Counted from the first letter of the stretch, positions 9,407 to 21,760 are shown. The stretch is DNA of 64,000 bases from Palaemon carinicauda (GCF_036898095.1 NC_090728.1:94396781-94460780), one strand, 5' to 3'. Program-made: numbers and translations. The notes: generated from the letters alone by a model not told the origin.

Positions 9407-10803
9407 ATTGCTGACAAGTGCCTGTCTTCTTCTCCGCTAGGCGGAGGATGGCTAGTATCACTTGGTTTATGTGAGGCGATCTCGAGCCCTGTCGGTTTAG
9501 GCATCTCATTATGACTTCGCTGTCTAGAACCAGACGGATGTGGATTGAGCAGCGGAGTTTGTTTCTTCAGGGAAACAAAAACTGCCATGGCTTCCAGGAA
9601 ATTGATGTGGAAGGTTTTGAAGAGCGGAGACCAGGTTCCTTGGACTTTCCGATGATGAGAGTGACCTCCCCACCCTTCTTTCGAGGGATCCGTGTGAACG
9701 GTGACTGACGGTGGAGGCGGTTGTAAGGGAACCTTGTTCCTTAGGTTCTTGGCCTCCGACCATGGCTTGAGTAGGGATCGCAGACGATTTGGTATCGGTC
9801 TATGTAGATCTCTTCGAGCGTTTGATGCGTATTTTCTCCAAACTCCTGATGCATCTTTTAATTGTGCTCTCAATACTGGACCTGTCTCTGAGGCGAACTG
9901 GAAGGACCCCAACACTCTCTCCTGTTGCCTTCTTGATATCCTTGCGGACCGAAGAAGGCTTTTGACAGATCCTGCTATCTCTTTCCTTTTCTTTGATGGA
10001 ATGGTAAGGCAGTGTGACTGCAAGTTCCAGTGGATGCCCAGCCACTGAAACTTTTGAGCTGGAGACAGTCGAGATTTTTCCAAGTTGATCTTGAATCCTA
10101 AGTGTTCCAGGAACCAGATCACTTCCTTGGAGGCTTGCCTGCACTCTTCCTCGGATGCTGCCCACACCAGCCAGTCGTCCAGGTAGGCTACCACCTGGAT
10201 TCCTTTTAGGCGTAGTTGATGAATGATTGCATTCGCAAGCTTGGTGAATACCCTTGGAGCTATGTTCAGACAAAAGGGCATGGCTCTGAAAACCTACTGT
10301 CTTCTTTGTAGTTTGAATCCCAGGTAGGGGGAAACTTGACGGCTGATTGGAACGTACCAGTACGCATCCATCATGTCTATGGAGACTGTGTATGCCCGTT
10401 TTGGCAACAGGGTCCTGATGTGTTGAAGCGTCGGCATTTTGAACTTGTAGTTCACTATGAACTTGTTGAGAGGTGACAAGTCCAGAATTACTCTGAGCTT
10501 TTCAGAGTCCTTCTTCGGAACACAAAATAGCCTTCCTTGGAATCTGACAGACTTTGCCTTCCTTATAACTCTTTTGTTCAAGAGTTCCTGAACATATTCT
10601 TCCAATATGGGGGTTGAGTGTTGGAAGAATTGAGGGAAGGTCGGTAGAGTTGAGCTCCAACTCCACCCTAACCCGTTCTTGATTAGGCTGTGGGCCCAGG
10701 GATCGAAGGTCCTACGATCCCGGAAGAAGAAGAGTCTCCCTCCTACCGGTAGCATCTCACTTTGAGTGCTGGGTGGAGGATTTACCTCCTTGGCCACATC
10801 CAC
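9307..10803 (-). pseudogene. DIRS A1 reverse transcriptase and RNase H
   Basis: The frame starts with the DIRS pre-RT segment (LFFFRDRRTFDPWAHSL) and continues through VILDLSPLNKFI, VSIDMMDAYW, AMPFCLNIAPRVFTKLAN and the catalytic AYLDDWLVWAA. RNase H begins near VTVHTDPSKEGWGGHS. A TAG at 10294-10296 splits RT between LQRRQ and FRAMPF; the frame is the same on both sides. The RNase H end (HLQGFRNVT) is joined directly to recombinase sequence, which removes the methyltransferase-like domain present in A2. AMPFCLN has Cys where A2 has Gly. Confidence 0.85.
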
Positions 10804-12771
10804 CCTCGTTGCCCCTACCTCTGAAGGGGCGTCTGGAGGATCCTCGAAAGGAACCTCGAGACTTCAGCTGAAAGGTCGTAGATTTCCTTTCAAACACAGG
10901 GGTGAACACTGGTGACTGAATCGCCAGCGTTCGGGGCACCAGTTGGAAAGTGGTGGGTGGTTGTGCCACCGTCTGGGACACCGTGGCCACGGGAAGCTGT
11001 TGTTGTTGCTTAGGCCGAGAGGGCACTTTAGGTCGTTTTGACTTATTCTTCGGCTGGGGACCCTCATCAGCTGAAGATTTTCTTTTAGAGGACAAGCCCC
11101 ATTTAGAGAGAAGGCTTCTATTCTCGGTAGCGGCTTTGTCCACGACCTCTTTGACCACTTCACTTGGGAAGAGATCTTTTCCCCAGATGTTGGAAGCTAT
11201 CAGCTTCCTTGGTTCGTGTCTCACCACAGCCGAGGCGAACACGAACTCTCTGCAAGTCCTTCGGGCTTTAATATAGTTGTACTGTACAGGTCTTTGGTGA
11301 CTGTAGCCAAATGAGATTTGGCGAAGACCATGTACATGTCTGGGTATCCGGGATGCTTGCCATTGTCTCCAGGCCAGTCTGCAGAGACAAGGAAGCAGCA
11401 AGACGTTCTTTTGTCTCCTGTTCTCTACACAGGAGAAAGTCTGACAGCTTTGGGAGGTCTTCGCCGAACTGTCGTCCGGCAATATCTGCCTCCAGCTTCT
11501 CAACTGTGAAGGTGTTGTGCACATCCTTCCAGTCCATATCGTATGATGGGAAGGCAAGGGAGAAGGGTCTACACTCTTCCAGTGTAGGGCATGATTTCCC
11601 TGCCTCAACTGCCTTTAAGGCTGCCTTAAGCCCTTTGTCCATAAGGGGAAGGTACGTTTGGGGTCAGCAATGAAGGACGGGTGCTTTTTGCTGAGAGCCG
11701 GCACCTTAGAGCTAGTAAAGGCCCTCTCCTTTAAGGTGGTGGTATATAAGGCCTGAGCCTTAGAGAGTTCAAGGACAATAGTTTCCTTCGGCTCTGTCTC
11801 CTCTTTGGATGCAGGTTCCGTCTTAAGACGGACATAGGAATCCGGGTAGGCCCCTTTGCTGAGCCAGAACTCAATTTCTTCCACTGGGACAGTGCCCAGT
11901 TTTTCTGAGAGGAAGATCTTCCCCCCAACATGGGCATATGCTCTGCGTACCTCCAGGGGTTAACGTCAGAGAAGGCGGGGAGATCCTTAACGTTTAGCTT
12001 CTTCGGGGCCAAACGTGTTGCAACTAGCTGTTGCATTTCCGTCCGAAGAGAGGCCTCCTTCTCAGACGATTTCTTCTGAATGCCCTGCACCATGGACAAC
12101 AGCGAGTGCAACGTACTCGTGATGGAATCTAGTTGGGGTGCAGCGGAAGAGGTCGAAGGCACCGGCTCAGTCACCGTGGCTGATGATACCGAAATCGTTT
12201 CGGCTTTCTCGACTTCTGTCTCAGGTGGAACGTCATCTGCCTGATCCAGTTCCTCCACTAGGAGATTGTTCTCAGTCTCCTCTGAGACAACTGACATGTT
12301 GTCCTCTAATTGGATGCTCTCCAAGGCATCCGAAACTTCAGATTCTACCGGAATCTGAACTAGGGGAATCTCAGGTTGAGCCTGGGGAATAACCGCATCC
12401 GATGATGCCCTAAGGAAAAGACAAGCCGTCATCTTTTCATTAGGAAGGTATGGGCCAGAGGTGTTCTTCTGGAAACCCCTAACCCATTTTCGCAGCATCT
12501 CCCTTGCTGCGTCCCTTGACTCAGTGGACTTTTGATCGTCAAAAGCCTCTCTTACCAATTTTTCACAAACGGTACATACCTGTGGGTCCCAGTACTTGAG
12601 AGCCCCCTCAGTGATTGCGCAGCGAGCATGGGCCCTGCACATATCATGGCCGTAGAAGTTCTTACTACAGACCCTGCAAAAGTTGTTCCCGCACTCGGGA
12701 TGCTCCTCCTGTAAAGAAAGAAAAGCATATAAGTATTCGGTGAAATTCTCAGATTTCAGCATACATATCAT
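10757..12771 (-). pseudogene. DIRS A1 gag-like protein
   Basis: The ATG at 12771 opens a frame with a Cys/His-rich N-terminus (CRVCSKNFYGHDMC, then WDPQVCTVC), an acidic Ser/Glu-rich middle, and a WRYAEHMPML segment. The frame then shifts at a C6 run near 11918-11923 and again near 11640 and 11270. The distal part is basic (NKSKRPKVPSRPKQQQQ, a likely nuclear-localisation-type stretch) and ends in an RG-rich tail (RGSFRGSSRRPFRGRG). In DIRS elements this first ORF is thought to bind element nucleic acid. The three frameshifts make it a pseudogene. Confidence 0.65.
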
Positions 12772-14440
12772 TAATAATATTAGCTTGGATAGGGTAAGCT
12801 AGAGATAGGAAAGACACCTACATGTGTTTCCTGTCCTGCCGGCCGGCAGCCGAGGATCCTTCCATCAAGTAGGACCCGGCAGCAGCTGGCGGCAGATGAC
12901 CAGGTATGGGTGGCCGGCTGCCGGCCGGCAACTCAGCAGCCGGCAGCCGGTCCCACTATGTCTATTGTCTTTGGGTTGTCAATCAACGACGCCCACAGTA
13001 AGCGGCGGCAGGGCAACTGCCGGCCGGCAGACAATTGACATGGCCCAGTAACGAAAGAGAGAGAGAAAGAGAGGATGGAGGAAGACAAGGGCTCAGCCTT
13101 GCCGGCCTGCATCCAGAATGAGGGTTCAAGTGGAAGGGGGAATTAAATTCGGGCTTCCACCCAACCATATCCCAGTCATAAGGGCTATGGAAGGCAGTCG
13201 AAGGGAGGACTGAAGAACACTCTAAAGAATATGAGGGTACCTGCCGGCAGCCGGCTCGGCCGGCGGCAGACAGGGAACCTCAGGCCAGTCCTACAATAAC
13301 CCTTAGGGTCAATGTAGAACGACGGCCAGGAGGGTGTTGGGTCATTCAACACGAAAGAGATAGAGGGGAGGGGGTAGGTGTCCTACAGGTAAGGTAATGC
13401 CCGAAGGCACTACCTAACCTAAGGGATTCTGGTCTCATGGAGTAACCTCAGGTAGGAGAAATCATTTCCCCAGGTTGGGTTAGTCAAGTGAGAGAGCGTC
13501 CGTAGGATACAATCTCACAAGAGAACAGAATCTCGTGCCAGAGACCTTAGGCAGTGAAGAAGTAATTTCTTCGTTCTAAGATCTACCAGCACAGGACTGT
13601 CTGCTAGGCCAAGGAAGGGGGAATTGTCATACAAAAACCCCCATGTATGGTCTAGGGAGGTCTAGCCTCTTATAAGAGCAGCTTAACCTGACATGGGAAA
13701 TCATTTCGCCAAGACAGGAAGATGCCTAACACAGATTTATACTCTGATGTCCCGTTCTAAACTCAAAACCGACTCAGTGGTTAGGAGAAAGAAAACGGAA
13801 CGTCTCAGTAAAACTTTGCAAGAACTCGGTTCACAGCAAAGAAAACTGAAAATAGCCAAGGCTAATCAGAGGGAAGGGGGATTGCTCTTAAATCTCCTAG
13901 GAGATAGTATCGACTTGAAAGGTATAGGAGGTGTCAGTCTCCCCTTAAAATACAATACAAGGGCAATGGGGACATGTATGAAAGTATACTAAAGCCCCTA
14001 GGCTAATAGCCTAGGAGCATTGAGAATCGTTCACCGAAACTCTCTGTATACTATCTTGGAAGAGGAAAGCATAATGCAGTAATATCATAAATGTGCAAAC
14101 TATTGCCTGTGCTTCAATAAAACTTTACCAAGGTTATATCATGCATGAAGTGTGTAGGTGCCTAGGCTAGGAAGCCTAGCACTCGTGAGGCTCGAAATAA
14201 ATAGCCAAATCCATGACAACAATGACATAATATAAGAATCCCTAGCTAAAATTCTAAATAGCTAAAGTTATTAAAGCGAATAATGCCGGGAAAGGATCGT
14301 TCTGGCTAACTAAATGTACAGAAAGAACGACCGCGTCCATGACGCCATCCTGCTGGCAACAGCTCTTGTTACGTTAATTATGATCTCAATCGAAAAGCAA
14401 AACTGGCAAGAGCTTACATTTACACAATTCAAAGATATTA
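12772..14440. other. Non-coding region with a GCCGGC-palindrome cluster
   Basis: The first part may be the DIRS A1 leader. At about 12836-13280 there are three exact copies of the palindrome TGCCGGCCGGCA (12837, 12919, 13018) and variants. A 99-residue frame at 13693-13992 resembles no family and is probably chance. From about 14000 the sequence is AT-rich and unremarkable. Confidence 0.6.
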
Positions 14441-15105
14441 CAGTGATCCCTCGTTTATCGCGGTAGATAGGTTCCAGACCCGACCGCGATAGGTGAAAAT
14501 CCGCGAAGTAGTGACACCATATTTACGTATTTATTTAACATGTATATTCAGACTTTTAAAACCTTCCCTTGTACGTAGTACTTTTAACAAACTACCCTTT
14601 AATGTACAGAACACTTAATGCATGTACTGTACTACAGTACCCTAAACTAAAACAGGCACAAATATTAAAGGCGATTTTATATCTTGCGTTTCCTAAACAC
14701 GCCAAAAAGCACGATAATAAATGGCAACCAATGTTTTGTTTACGTTTATCTCTGATCATAATGAAGAAACAAACGCATTTAGTGTACACATCTGTGTATA
14801 AGTTAGTTTTTGCATCGATTATATTGATTATACAGTATGTTGATTTTGTTATTACCAATGTTTTACTTAATTTTCCTTTGGACTTCCAAATGGAATGTTT
14901 TTCTTTATGACGCCGCCTGAAACGGCGGTGTCATAAAGTACGCTCCATCTTCGATCGTAATAAACAAACGAAGGCATTTAACGCGCATGATGAAAGTGAT
15001 AAATAATGATATTACAGTAAAAGCTTTTAGAAAATATGTTATTACAAATATTATTTACCGTATCTATATAAAATCATACATACGTAGCAAAGCAGGAAAA
15101 CAATT

Positions 15106-15139
<34 letters not shown>

Positions 15140-15336
15140 GTTTTACGTATGTAAATGTAAATTTCAAACAAAAAAAATAGCCCCATTTCATATAAAATAG
15201 GTTATTACAAATATTTTATTTTATCATTTTACAGTAGTCTGCATAATACTGTAAAGTTCTGTACAGTATGTTGTTGTTAGTCGTGGCAATGAAATTCTCA
15301 CGAAACAAAAACACGGCATTCGATTGCAACAGCTGA

Positions 15337-15416
<80 letters not shown>

Positions 15417-16184
15417 GTGTTATACAATATTTACATATAGATGAAGAAACTAAAATTAGTTTTCTTAGTGTCAATTAAATACGAAACGAAAAAATTATGC
15501 CGAGTTTACATCCATTTCAATCGTTGCTAAAAATACGGCACCCGATTTCATCAGCAAACCACTATTTTTTGGGAAACATCATTTTATTCTAGAAAATTGC
15601 TACTCTTTAAATAGTTAATTGCACATTAAGAAAGCGTGTACTTTTGTTTTTAAATTTCGGGTGTGTTTTAAAAATCGAGTATTGTTGACTTCTTTTTGTT
15701 TTACTTTTGGCTGTGATCAGATCAGCTGACGTCTAGCTGCCGCTCTTGAGAGGGTACGGATACACTAACAAAGTATCGTTTATACCATTTCTTAACTTAT
15801 TCAAACCGTCTATACAGTTGATATTACATAAGCACCAATGTGTTATAACCTATCAAATTTTTTTGTTTATTGCATTTAAAACAACACACACACTCTCTCT
15901 CTCTCTCTCTCTCTCTGGGCTACTTTTCACCACCTCCCATTCCTTACCTCTCTCTATCTCTCTAACAAATGATATCTTTGTTGCTCCTCAAAGTTTCTTT
16001 TATATTGAAAATCAATCATGACTCAATTTTCCTTACTTTCTCCAATCTCGCACCATCGGTCACATCGCGGTATTTTCGAAATTTCCGGAAAATCCGCGAT
16101 ATATGTATAAACATGCGTTATGAAAAAAATCCGCGAAGTGGTGAATCCGCGATAGTCGAACCGCGAAGTAGCGAGGGATCACTG
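14441..16184. mobile_element. Non-autonomous DNA transposon with TIRs and TA duplication
   Basis: The left end reads CAGTGATCCCTCG after TA (14439-14440). The right end reads CGAGGGATCACTG before TA (16185-16186), giving perfect 13-bp terminal inverted repeats and a TA target duplication. Subterminal regions repeat CGCGAAGTAG and ATCCGCGA motifs on both sides. The 1744-bp interior holds GA and CT microsatellites (15109-15137, 15341-15413, 15892-15916) and no transposase. The TA duplication points to the Tc1/mariner/pogo group; that is inference. Confidence 0.8.
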
Positions 16185-16389
16185 TACTTAACTTTCCAGA
16201 AGCTGATGAGGCTGGTAAAGACATCATAGCGACCAAAAAACTCCAAAATAGTGAGAGATAACACGGGATAACACCGGTCAACGAAGCTACGAGAGAAAGA
16301 ATGGCTCGGTGGCGCCTCACGGTGGCGATTTGGCGCACTATTTACAGTACAGTAGGAGTGTCGCCTCTTTAACGACTCTCCTTATTCTT

Positions 16390-16626
16390 GCTTCTCTTTC
16401 CCCTCGAAGTGAAAGCGCTATTGGGGGTGTAGATAGCCATGAGACGTGTCAAGAATACGTCCTCTGATATTACGCGATATCCCTTTTAAAATTTTAAGGG
16501 ATAATCGCTCCAGGAGTTAGAATTCTGGATACCTTTGGTAAATTCTCTGGGATATATCACTGTAGTCAAATATACCTAGGAAGCTACCTTTGAAGGAACT
16601 TCCATCACGACGACATGGCCTGAGCC

Positions 16627-16628
<2 letters not shown>
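16390..16628. mobile_element. Partial copy of a short TIR repeat family (copy 1)
   Basis: This segment matches about 42000-42236 in the window, sharing TTAGAATTCTGGA, CACTGTAGTCAAATATACC and GGAAGCTACC. Both copies end in CGACATGGC followed within a few bases by an (AT)n tract. It is the end of a MITE-like family. Confidence 0.65.

Positions 16629-16725
<97 letters not shown>
16629..16725. repeat. (AT)n microsatellite
   Basis: About 97 bp of AT dinucleotides between two pieces of the same MITE-like family. Confidence 0.95.
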
Positions 16726-16726
16726 A

Positions 16727-17185
16727 AGGATTTTGACGTAGGAAAAATCTATTTTTGGGCGAGATAGTCATGTTATCCTGATGGAAGCTCCCTACTATAT
16801 AATATTTCTGTGAGCGATATTTCAAGAGGATTACCGTCAGGTATCACAGGGTTCTAACCCCTGAAACGATTATCCCAAGATATCCTGTATAATCAGGGAC
16901 ATATCCGTAGATAACCATAGATATCTGCACCCCAAACAGACTTAACCCAGTCTTAGAATCTGAGGAGGAGGATAGATGAGGAGCCGTTACATATCCTCTC
17001 CCTTCATAGTACTACTCGTCTATGATAAACTCATTCCACACAGCAGGGCAACTACCGTGAGAAGAGGCATCCGGCGAGGCATCGGGGAGGGACAAAGTAA
17101 CGGGTGGGCCATCAGGACGTCATGGCTATTTTACCAAAAAATAGATTTTTCCTACATCAAAATCCGTTTTTTGGGCTCAAGTACT
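16727..17185. mobile_element. Foldback/MITE-like element with about 60-bp inverted ends
   Basis: The left end (GGATTTTGACGTAGGAAAAA, then TCTATTTTTGGG...ATCCTGATGG) is the near-perfect reverse complement of 17108-17180. The interior is about 310 bp and non-coding. The related copy at 41736-42236 has the same arms. Confidence 0.75.
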
Positions 17186-17189
17186 GTCT

Positions 17190-19682
17190 GAGGTTTGTTA
17201 AGAATTGTACTTTATTAATACTATATAGGGATAGGTTCAGAAAATAGGCTTAGCAGTTTTCTGCATTTTAGTATGATATTTTTTCTTTTAGAGGTTATGT
17301 GTTTGCAACTACACAGTAGAAGATAAAATCCTTTCAAAGGGTTCTTTGCCTAGATTAGGACCTGTTTGAATGTATGATCTCAGACTAGTTAAGTACACAT
17401 TTTCTGCAAGTTATGATCTTTAGTATACATAATTAATCTACAACATAACTTTGCATAGGCAAATTTGAGATAAAAATATGCGTTTTCATGATAGTCCATT
17501 CTTACGTTGGAAAATGTCAATCTGACTCCTCCAGGGACGGTTTTAGTCAAATCTCTCTTACAAGGAATGTTTTCAATTCTTGAGACCATGTGTGTAAGGG
17601 CTGATAGGGAACAGCAACCCCATACAGAGCAAAGATATAAACTAAAATCAAAGAAGTACCGAGTTATCATTAGGTATCAAGAAATCATGGTTTCAGCTAC
17701 CAGAGTAGAAATTCCCTACCTCAACTATGGGAGAAGGCTCCAAGTCAGGCTGAGAAAAACTCGGGGTAATATAGCTGGCATTTTGTGGGGGAACTGATGA
17801 GGGTGGTGAAGGCATACATGACCTTCTTAAAACAGATCGGGAGACCCAAAGGGAACTAAATTTAAAGGGTCCATAAATTATGAATATTGGATCCACGGTC
17901 ATGATGATCAGAACATGTGCTAAATGTTGATAACTTGTTCCATTTCATTAGAGAGGGAAATGAGTTCTTCAAAAGTGATGATAGAATAGAACCACTCACT
18001 GTTTTGTACTATATTTTAAAGCCTCCAAGATAGAGAACCTTAATATGAAGTTAACTACTTTTAGAGAGAAACAAAGTTTGTAAAATATATTAAGCAGTGC
18101 ATATTTAAAGATGCATGACTTGGCACCTATGTCCCTTATGCTGAGTAAAACAGGTTCTGTCACTTTTGTAAATAGGTGTGTTCTTGAACTTAGAATTCTG
18201 ACATAACCCACTTGAACTGACCAGTAGGTAGTGTATAGGTTATTTTGATTTGCATAGATGATTTCATGAATGAAATAGAATTTAAAAAAAAAAAAAAAAC
18301 ACTCAATGGTTACTTGCATTTTGCATTCATGGGAAGTGTTTGGATAAAAAATATGTACAGAAATGAGAAAACATTTTAATAGTTGAAAACAAATTTACAA
18401 GATGGTGACAATAAAACATATATCCTTTATACATATATCCATATTGCTTTATATAAAAGTAACTAAGCACTGATTTAATATGCCTTTCAATATTAAATGA
18501 ATCTTTGTTTAATATGGCATGCAGTGAAACCAAGTACTGTAATGATTTAATATGGTCCTCAACATAAAAATTCTCTTTCATCTAAAATAGATTTAAATAA
18601 AGAGAGAATTGTAAGCAATTTCATATATGAGCCAAAGTACCTTAGCTGTATACTAACAAACAGCATTATATTTAAAGGTGTTACTTATTTGCAAATCAGT
18701 AATTTAAATCTTAATCCTTTAAGAGAAAATATTAAGAAATTGACAAGTAATTTTCCTCTCCTAGATGCCATTAGTGTCCTTTCAAAACAGACAGTCTAGC
18801 ATACAGCCAGCACAATTCAAATGATTTTTTTCATCTTTCATGCAGGCCTTTTCTAATCATTTTAAAATAAAATAATAAATAGTAAAAACTGGTTTCATGA
18901 GCAAAATAAGGAAACCTGTTATCCCATAAAAAAGTAAGTGGAACTGCAACTACAAATTCATACATCTGCTTTTAAATACTGTATAAATCTGTTCACAATG
19001 GAGCCTTGAAAATCAATGTTGTACCTAAAACCATACTTGGTCAAGATCAAAGACCCTGACTTTAAACAGGATTTTTTTTAATGTGGGTAATAAAAGATGA
19101 TATTACATTTGCAAGATGCAATATGATTTTTCCCTTGTGGTGGATTTTGCTTATTATTTGTAAAGAAATAAACTATGCATATGAGAATGAAGATTAGACT
19201 GTAATCCTCTAAATAAAGGGTTAAAATGTATTACCATATAAATAACTTTATAAATCAATAGTCCTCTTAAACTTAAACGGTTTAATGGCACAATATCTTA
19301 TATTTTCCAAATGTTACATCAAACAAAACTCTTGATTTGCAAGATAGAAGGTAAGCAGAATAAAAAAGAAAAGAAAAAAAAGACCGTATATCAATTACAT
19401 ATTCAACTTTTCACTCAGGATAGAATTACATTGGTTTCAGAAGCATAATGTTTCCATCAATATCAGAAACAATTCCAGGTACTTTTAGATAAACCATGAT
19501 AATAAAGATAAAAATCACATAACTAATAATTTTCTATAAAATATTTTTGTCTTCATGGGGCAAGTCTAAAATAGTCATCGTAAGAAAAGAGAAATTTCAA
19601 CTCTTAATTCAGTATAAATTCTTGATCCTACAATTAAAGACTTTGGCAATCTTCAAATCACTGATCACAGATAATACTGTGC
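17190..19682 (-). other. AT-rich unique sequence, possible 3' UTR
   Basis: There are no coding frames and no repeats except an A17 run near 18282. It follows (on the minus strand) the stop of the putative terminal exon at 19683. A minus-strand AATAAA is at 17216-17211. The composition fits a long arthropod 3' UTR; this is inference from position alone. Confidence 0.3.
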
Positions 19683-19919
19683 TCACAACTGAGTGTTACT
19701 GTGAAAATTGTCTGTAGGTTCCTGACTTTCCTCTCTGCTATGAATGTACTTTTTCTTTTCCACATCCTCACCATTACAGGGTTGTTGTAAATTAATATCC
19801 TGGAGTGAAACCTCATCTTTTTCTTCAACTGATGGTGAATGTGAAGGAGTTTCTGCATTAGAAGCCACATGACTGCTATTTGGTAACTTGGGTGAGTGGG
19901 TGGGCACAACTTTCACAAC
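19683..19919 (-). CDS. Putative terminal coding exon (possibly of the USP20/33 gene)
   Basis: On the minus strand a pyrimidine-rich acceptor TTTACCTGTTCCTGTAG is followed by a 78-codon open frame ending in a stop at 19685-19683. The peptide is hydrophilic, rich in Ser/Glu/Pro/Asn (SPSVEEKDEVSLQD), with no domain. The frame begins in phase 0, matching the phase-0 end of the deubiquitinase exon at 49229. A DIRS end begins only about 30 bp upstream of the acceptor. The link to that gene is a hypothesis: one of three phases would match by chance. Confidence 0.3.
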   Translation of the reverse strand, partial: VVKVVPTHSPKLPNSSHVASNAETPSHSPSVEEKDEVSLQDINLQQPCNGEDVEKKKYIHSREESQEPTDNFHSNTQL

Positions 19920-19966
19920 CTACAGGAACAGGTAAAATGTAATTTAACAACAAATTTGGAAGTAAT

Positions 19967-20175
19967 ATCACAAATTTTAAGTAATTTGTATATTTCCTAA
20001 CAGTACTTACCTCGAACTACTTTCTTAGGAGTATCTGGGATCTCCTCCCAACTGACCAGAGTTTTGTGTAGTTTACCCTACTCCCATTTTCTGTGAGGGT
20101 TAACCTCAGGCGGAGTGATACCCGGCCTGAGGCTAACCCCGGGTCAGGGAGCATGCTTTCTCAGGTCTCGTTCTT
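19967..20175. repeat. Left inverted terminal repeat of DIRS B
   Basis: It contains TACTTACCTCGAACTACTTT, GACCAGAGTTTTGTGTAGTT and GCATGCTTTCTCAGGTCTCG. Its reverse complement forms the right end at 26299-26481 with scattered mismatches. Confidence 0.9.
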
Positions 20176-20237
20176 GGCAGCTTAGGTTCTTAAGAGGTCC
20201 AGTAAGGCACTTGGGGAAGGAAGGGTGGGCCATTACC

Positions 20238-20340
20238 CGAAAGTAGGTCGAGGTAAGTACTGTTGGGAAAAATACAAATTACTTAAAATTTGTGATTTGT
20301 TCCAACACGGAGTACTTACCTCGAACTACTTTCTTAGGAG
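20238..20340. repeat. Internal complementary region (ICR) of DIRS B
   Basis: The left part (CGAAAGTAGGTCGAGGTAAG through AAATTTGTGAT) is the reverse complement of the element's left outer end. The right part (TTGTTCCAACACGGAGTACT through TTAGGAG) is the reverse complement of its right outer end. They meet at 20296/20297. In DIRS elements such a region serves as template for closing the circular replication intermediate. Confidence 0.85.
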
Positions 20341-20680
20341 ACATACACTTTAGGAGGTGGGAGTGGCCTATTAGAACTAGAGACCGAGCTAAGCATGATC
20401 AGAGGAACCTAGATAGGATGCTAGGTTCTGTTGCCTTTCATGAAACACAGAAAATAGGGAAAACTACACAAAAAGCTCTATCTTAGTGTCTAAGTAACTT
20501 ACCTCTGCAAGAATTCATAGGAGACATGTCCTTCCGATGATTGCGTGTCCTGAAACAGGCTCAGTGGGACTACCCAAGTACATCTTCGAGTGGAAATAGG
20601 GGAAGGAAGAACAAGGGGGTTAAGGAACGAACCTGTGTCTCTTGGTCTTACCATCCGCGGTTGTTTCTGGGACTATGTCA

Positions 20681-21760
20681 TCAAACCGTTTGGAGCGCGG
20701 AGATGACGGTTCCTATTGAGAATCCGTCCAGGGACTTCCTCGAATAGTCCTTTAGGTAGTGAGCCGTGAAGGTCGACTGGCTAGACCAGGTGCCAGCTCT
20801 CAGGATTTGGCCCACTGCCATATTCTTCTCGAATGCTAACGAGGTACTTAGACCCCTAATATCGTGGGGCCTAGGCTTGCCCGGCAGGGGAATTCCCGCA
20901 CTGCTGTATCTCTGATAATCACCTGCCGTAGCCAGAAGGAGATGGTGTTCTTTGAGATTGGCTTCTTCACTGGGCCTGTGGAGACAAACAGAATTTTTGA
21001 TATTAGGCCCAAGTTTAGCCGTCCTCTCTAGGTATTGCCTTATTGCCCTGACAGGGCACAACTTTAAGTCCTTCGGGTTGTCCGAACGGGGAATTGCTGG
21101 TAATGAGAAGCCTTCAAACCTGGGATCCCACACGGTTGGATTCTGGGTCTTAGCTACAAAGGATGGTACAAACTTGAAGGAAGCCTCTCGCCAACCCTTC
21201 GAGTGCGAGACCTCGTAAGACAGTCTATGAATCTCCCCTACCCTTTTTGCTGAGGCCAAGGCCAGCAGGAAAACAGTCTTGAGGGTGAGATCTTTGTCCA
21301 TGATGTCTTTTAGGGGCTCGAACGGGGGTTCTGATAACATCTTCAGGACCCTGGCCACATCCCACTGTGGCACCCTAACGGCTTGAGGGGGGCATGCCTG
21401 CTCGAAACTCTTGATGAGCATCGAGATATGTCTAGAGGCTCCCAGGTCGATGCCCTTCAGGAGGAAAACTTGGCCTAACGCTGCACAGACTCCCTTGATG
21501 GCCGGAATAGACATGTTGACCACGTCCCTGAGATAGACCAAGAAGTCCGCAACCTCCGGGATGGAGGCCCTCAGTGGCTTGATGTTCCTGGAGGAGCACC
21601 ACTAAGTGAAAGTGGCCCACTTTGTTTGGTAGACCGCTGCTGATGAACGTCTCAGGTACCCTGACATCCTTGCTGCTGTCTTCGACGAATAGCCTTCCTT
21701 CCTCAGGAGACGCTCGATAACCTACACGCGTGAAGGCGGAGGGACCGAGGGTTCTCGCGG
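20681..21760 (-). pseudogene. DIRS B tyrosine recombinase
   Basis: The 286-residue main frame (21541-20681) carries the recombinase signature: first Arg in LALASAKRVGEIHRLS, HxxR in RPHDIRGLSTSLAF, and the nucleophile Tyr in STFTAHYLKDYSRKSL. The N-terminal SAM-like part continues upstream in the same frame but is cut by TAG near 21603, where DIRS C has Lys (FTKWC). In DIRS elements this enzyme integrates a circular DNA intermediate without duplicating the target. It sits downstream of the RT polyprotein in transcriptional order. Confidence 0.88.

Larger units (their letters stand above)
8896..12800 (-). mobile_element. DIRS-like retrotransposon copy A1 (truncated, internally deleted)
   Basis: Reading right to left: gag-like (12771-10757), RT and RNase H (10803 to about 9400), tyrosine recombinase fragment (about 9400-8896). 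This is the DIRS order. It is related to copy A2 at 31.2-34 kb, which allows its damage to be mapped: three gag frameshifts, an in-frame TAG in RT, a fusion of RNase H directly to the recombinase by a deletion of about 0.6 kb, and loss of the recombinase C-terminus at the 45-bp array. No terminal repeats were found. The right boundary is uncertain. Confidence 0.85.

Noticed and set aside
13693..13992. 99-codon hypothetical gene
   Set aside because: No recognisable domain, ordinary length for chance, and no promoter or splice context that supports it.
14569..14910. 113-codon hypothetical gene inside the TA-flanked element
   Set aside because: AT-rich chance frame; no similarity to a transposase motif was seen.
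20681..21541. Bacterial or phage integrase gained by horizontal transfer
   Set aside because: The recombinase is next to RT and RNase H of the same element and within its terminal repeats, so it is the DIRS recombinase.
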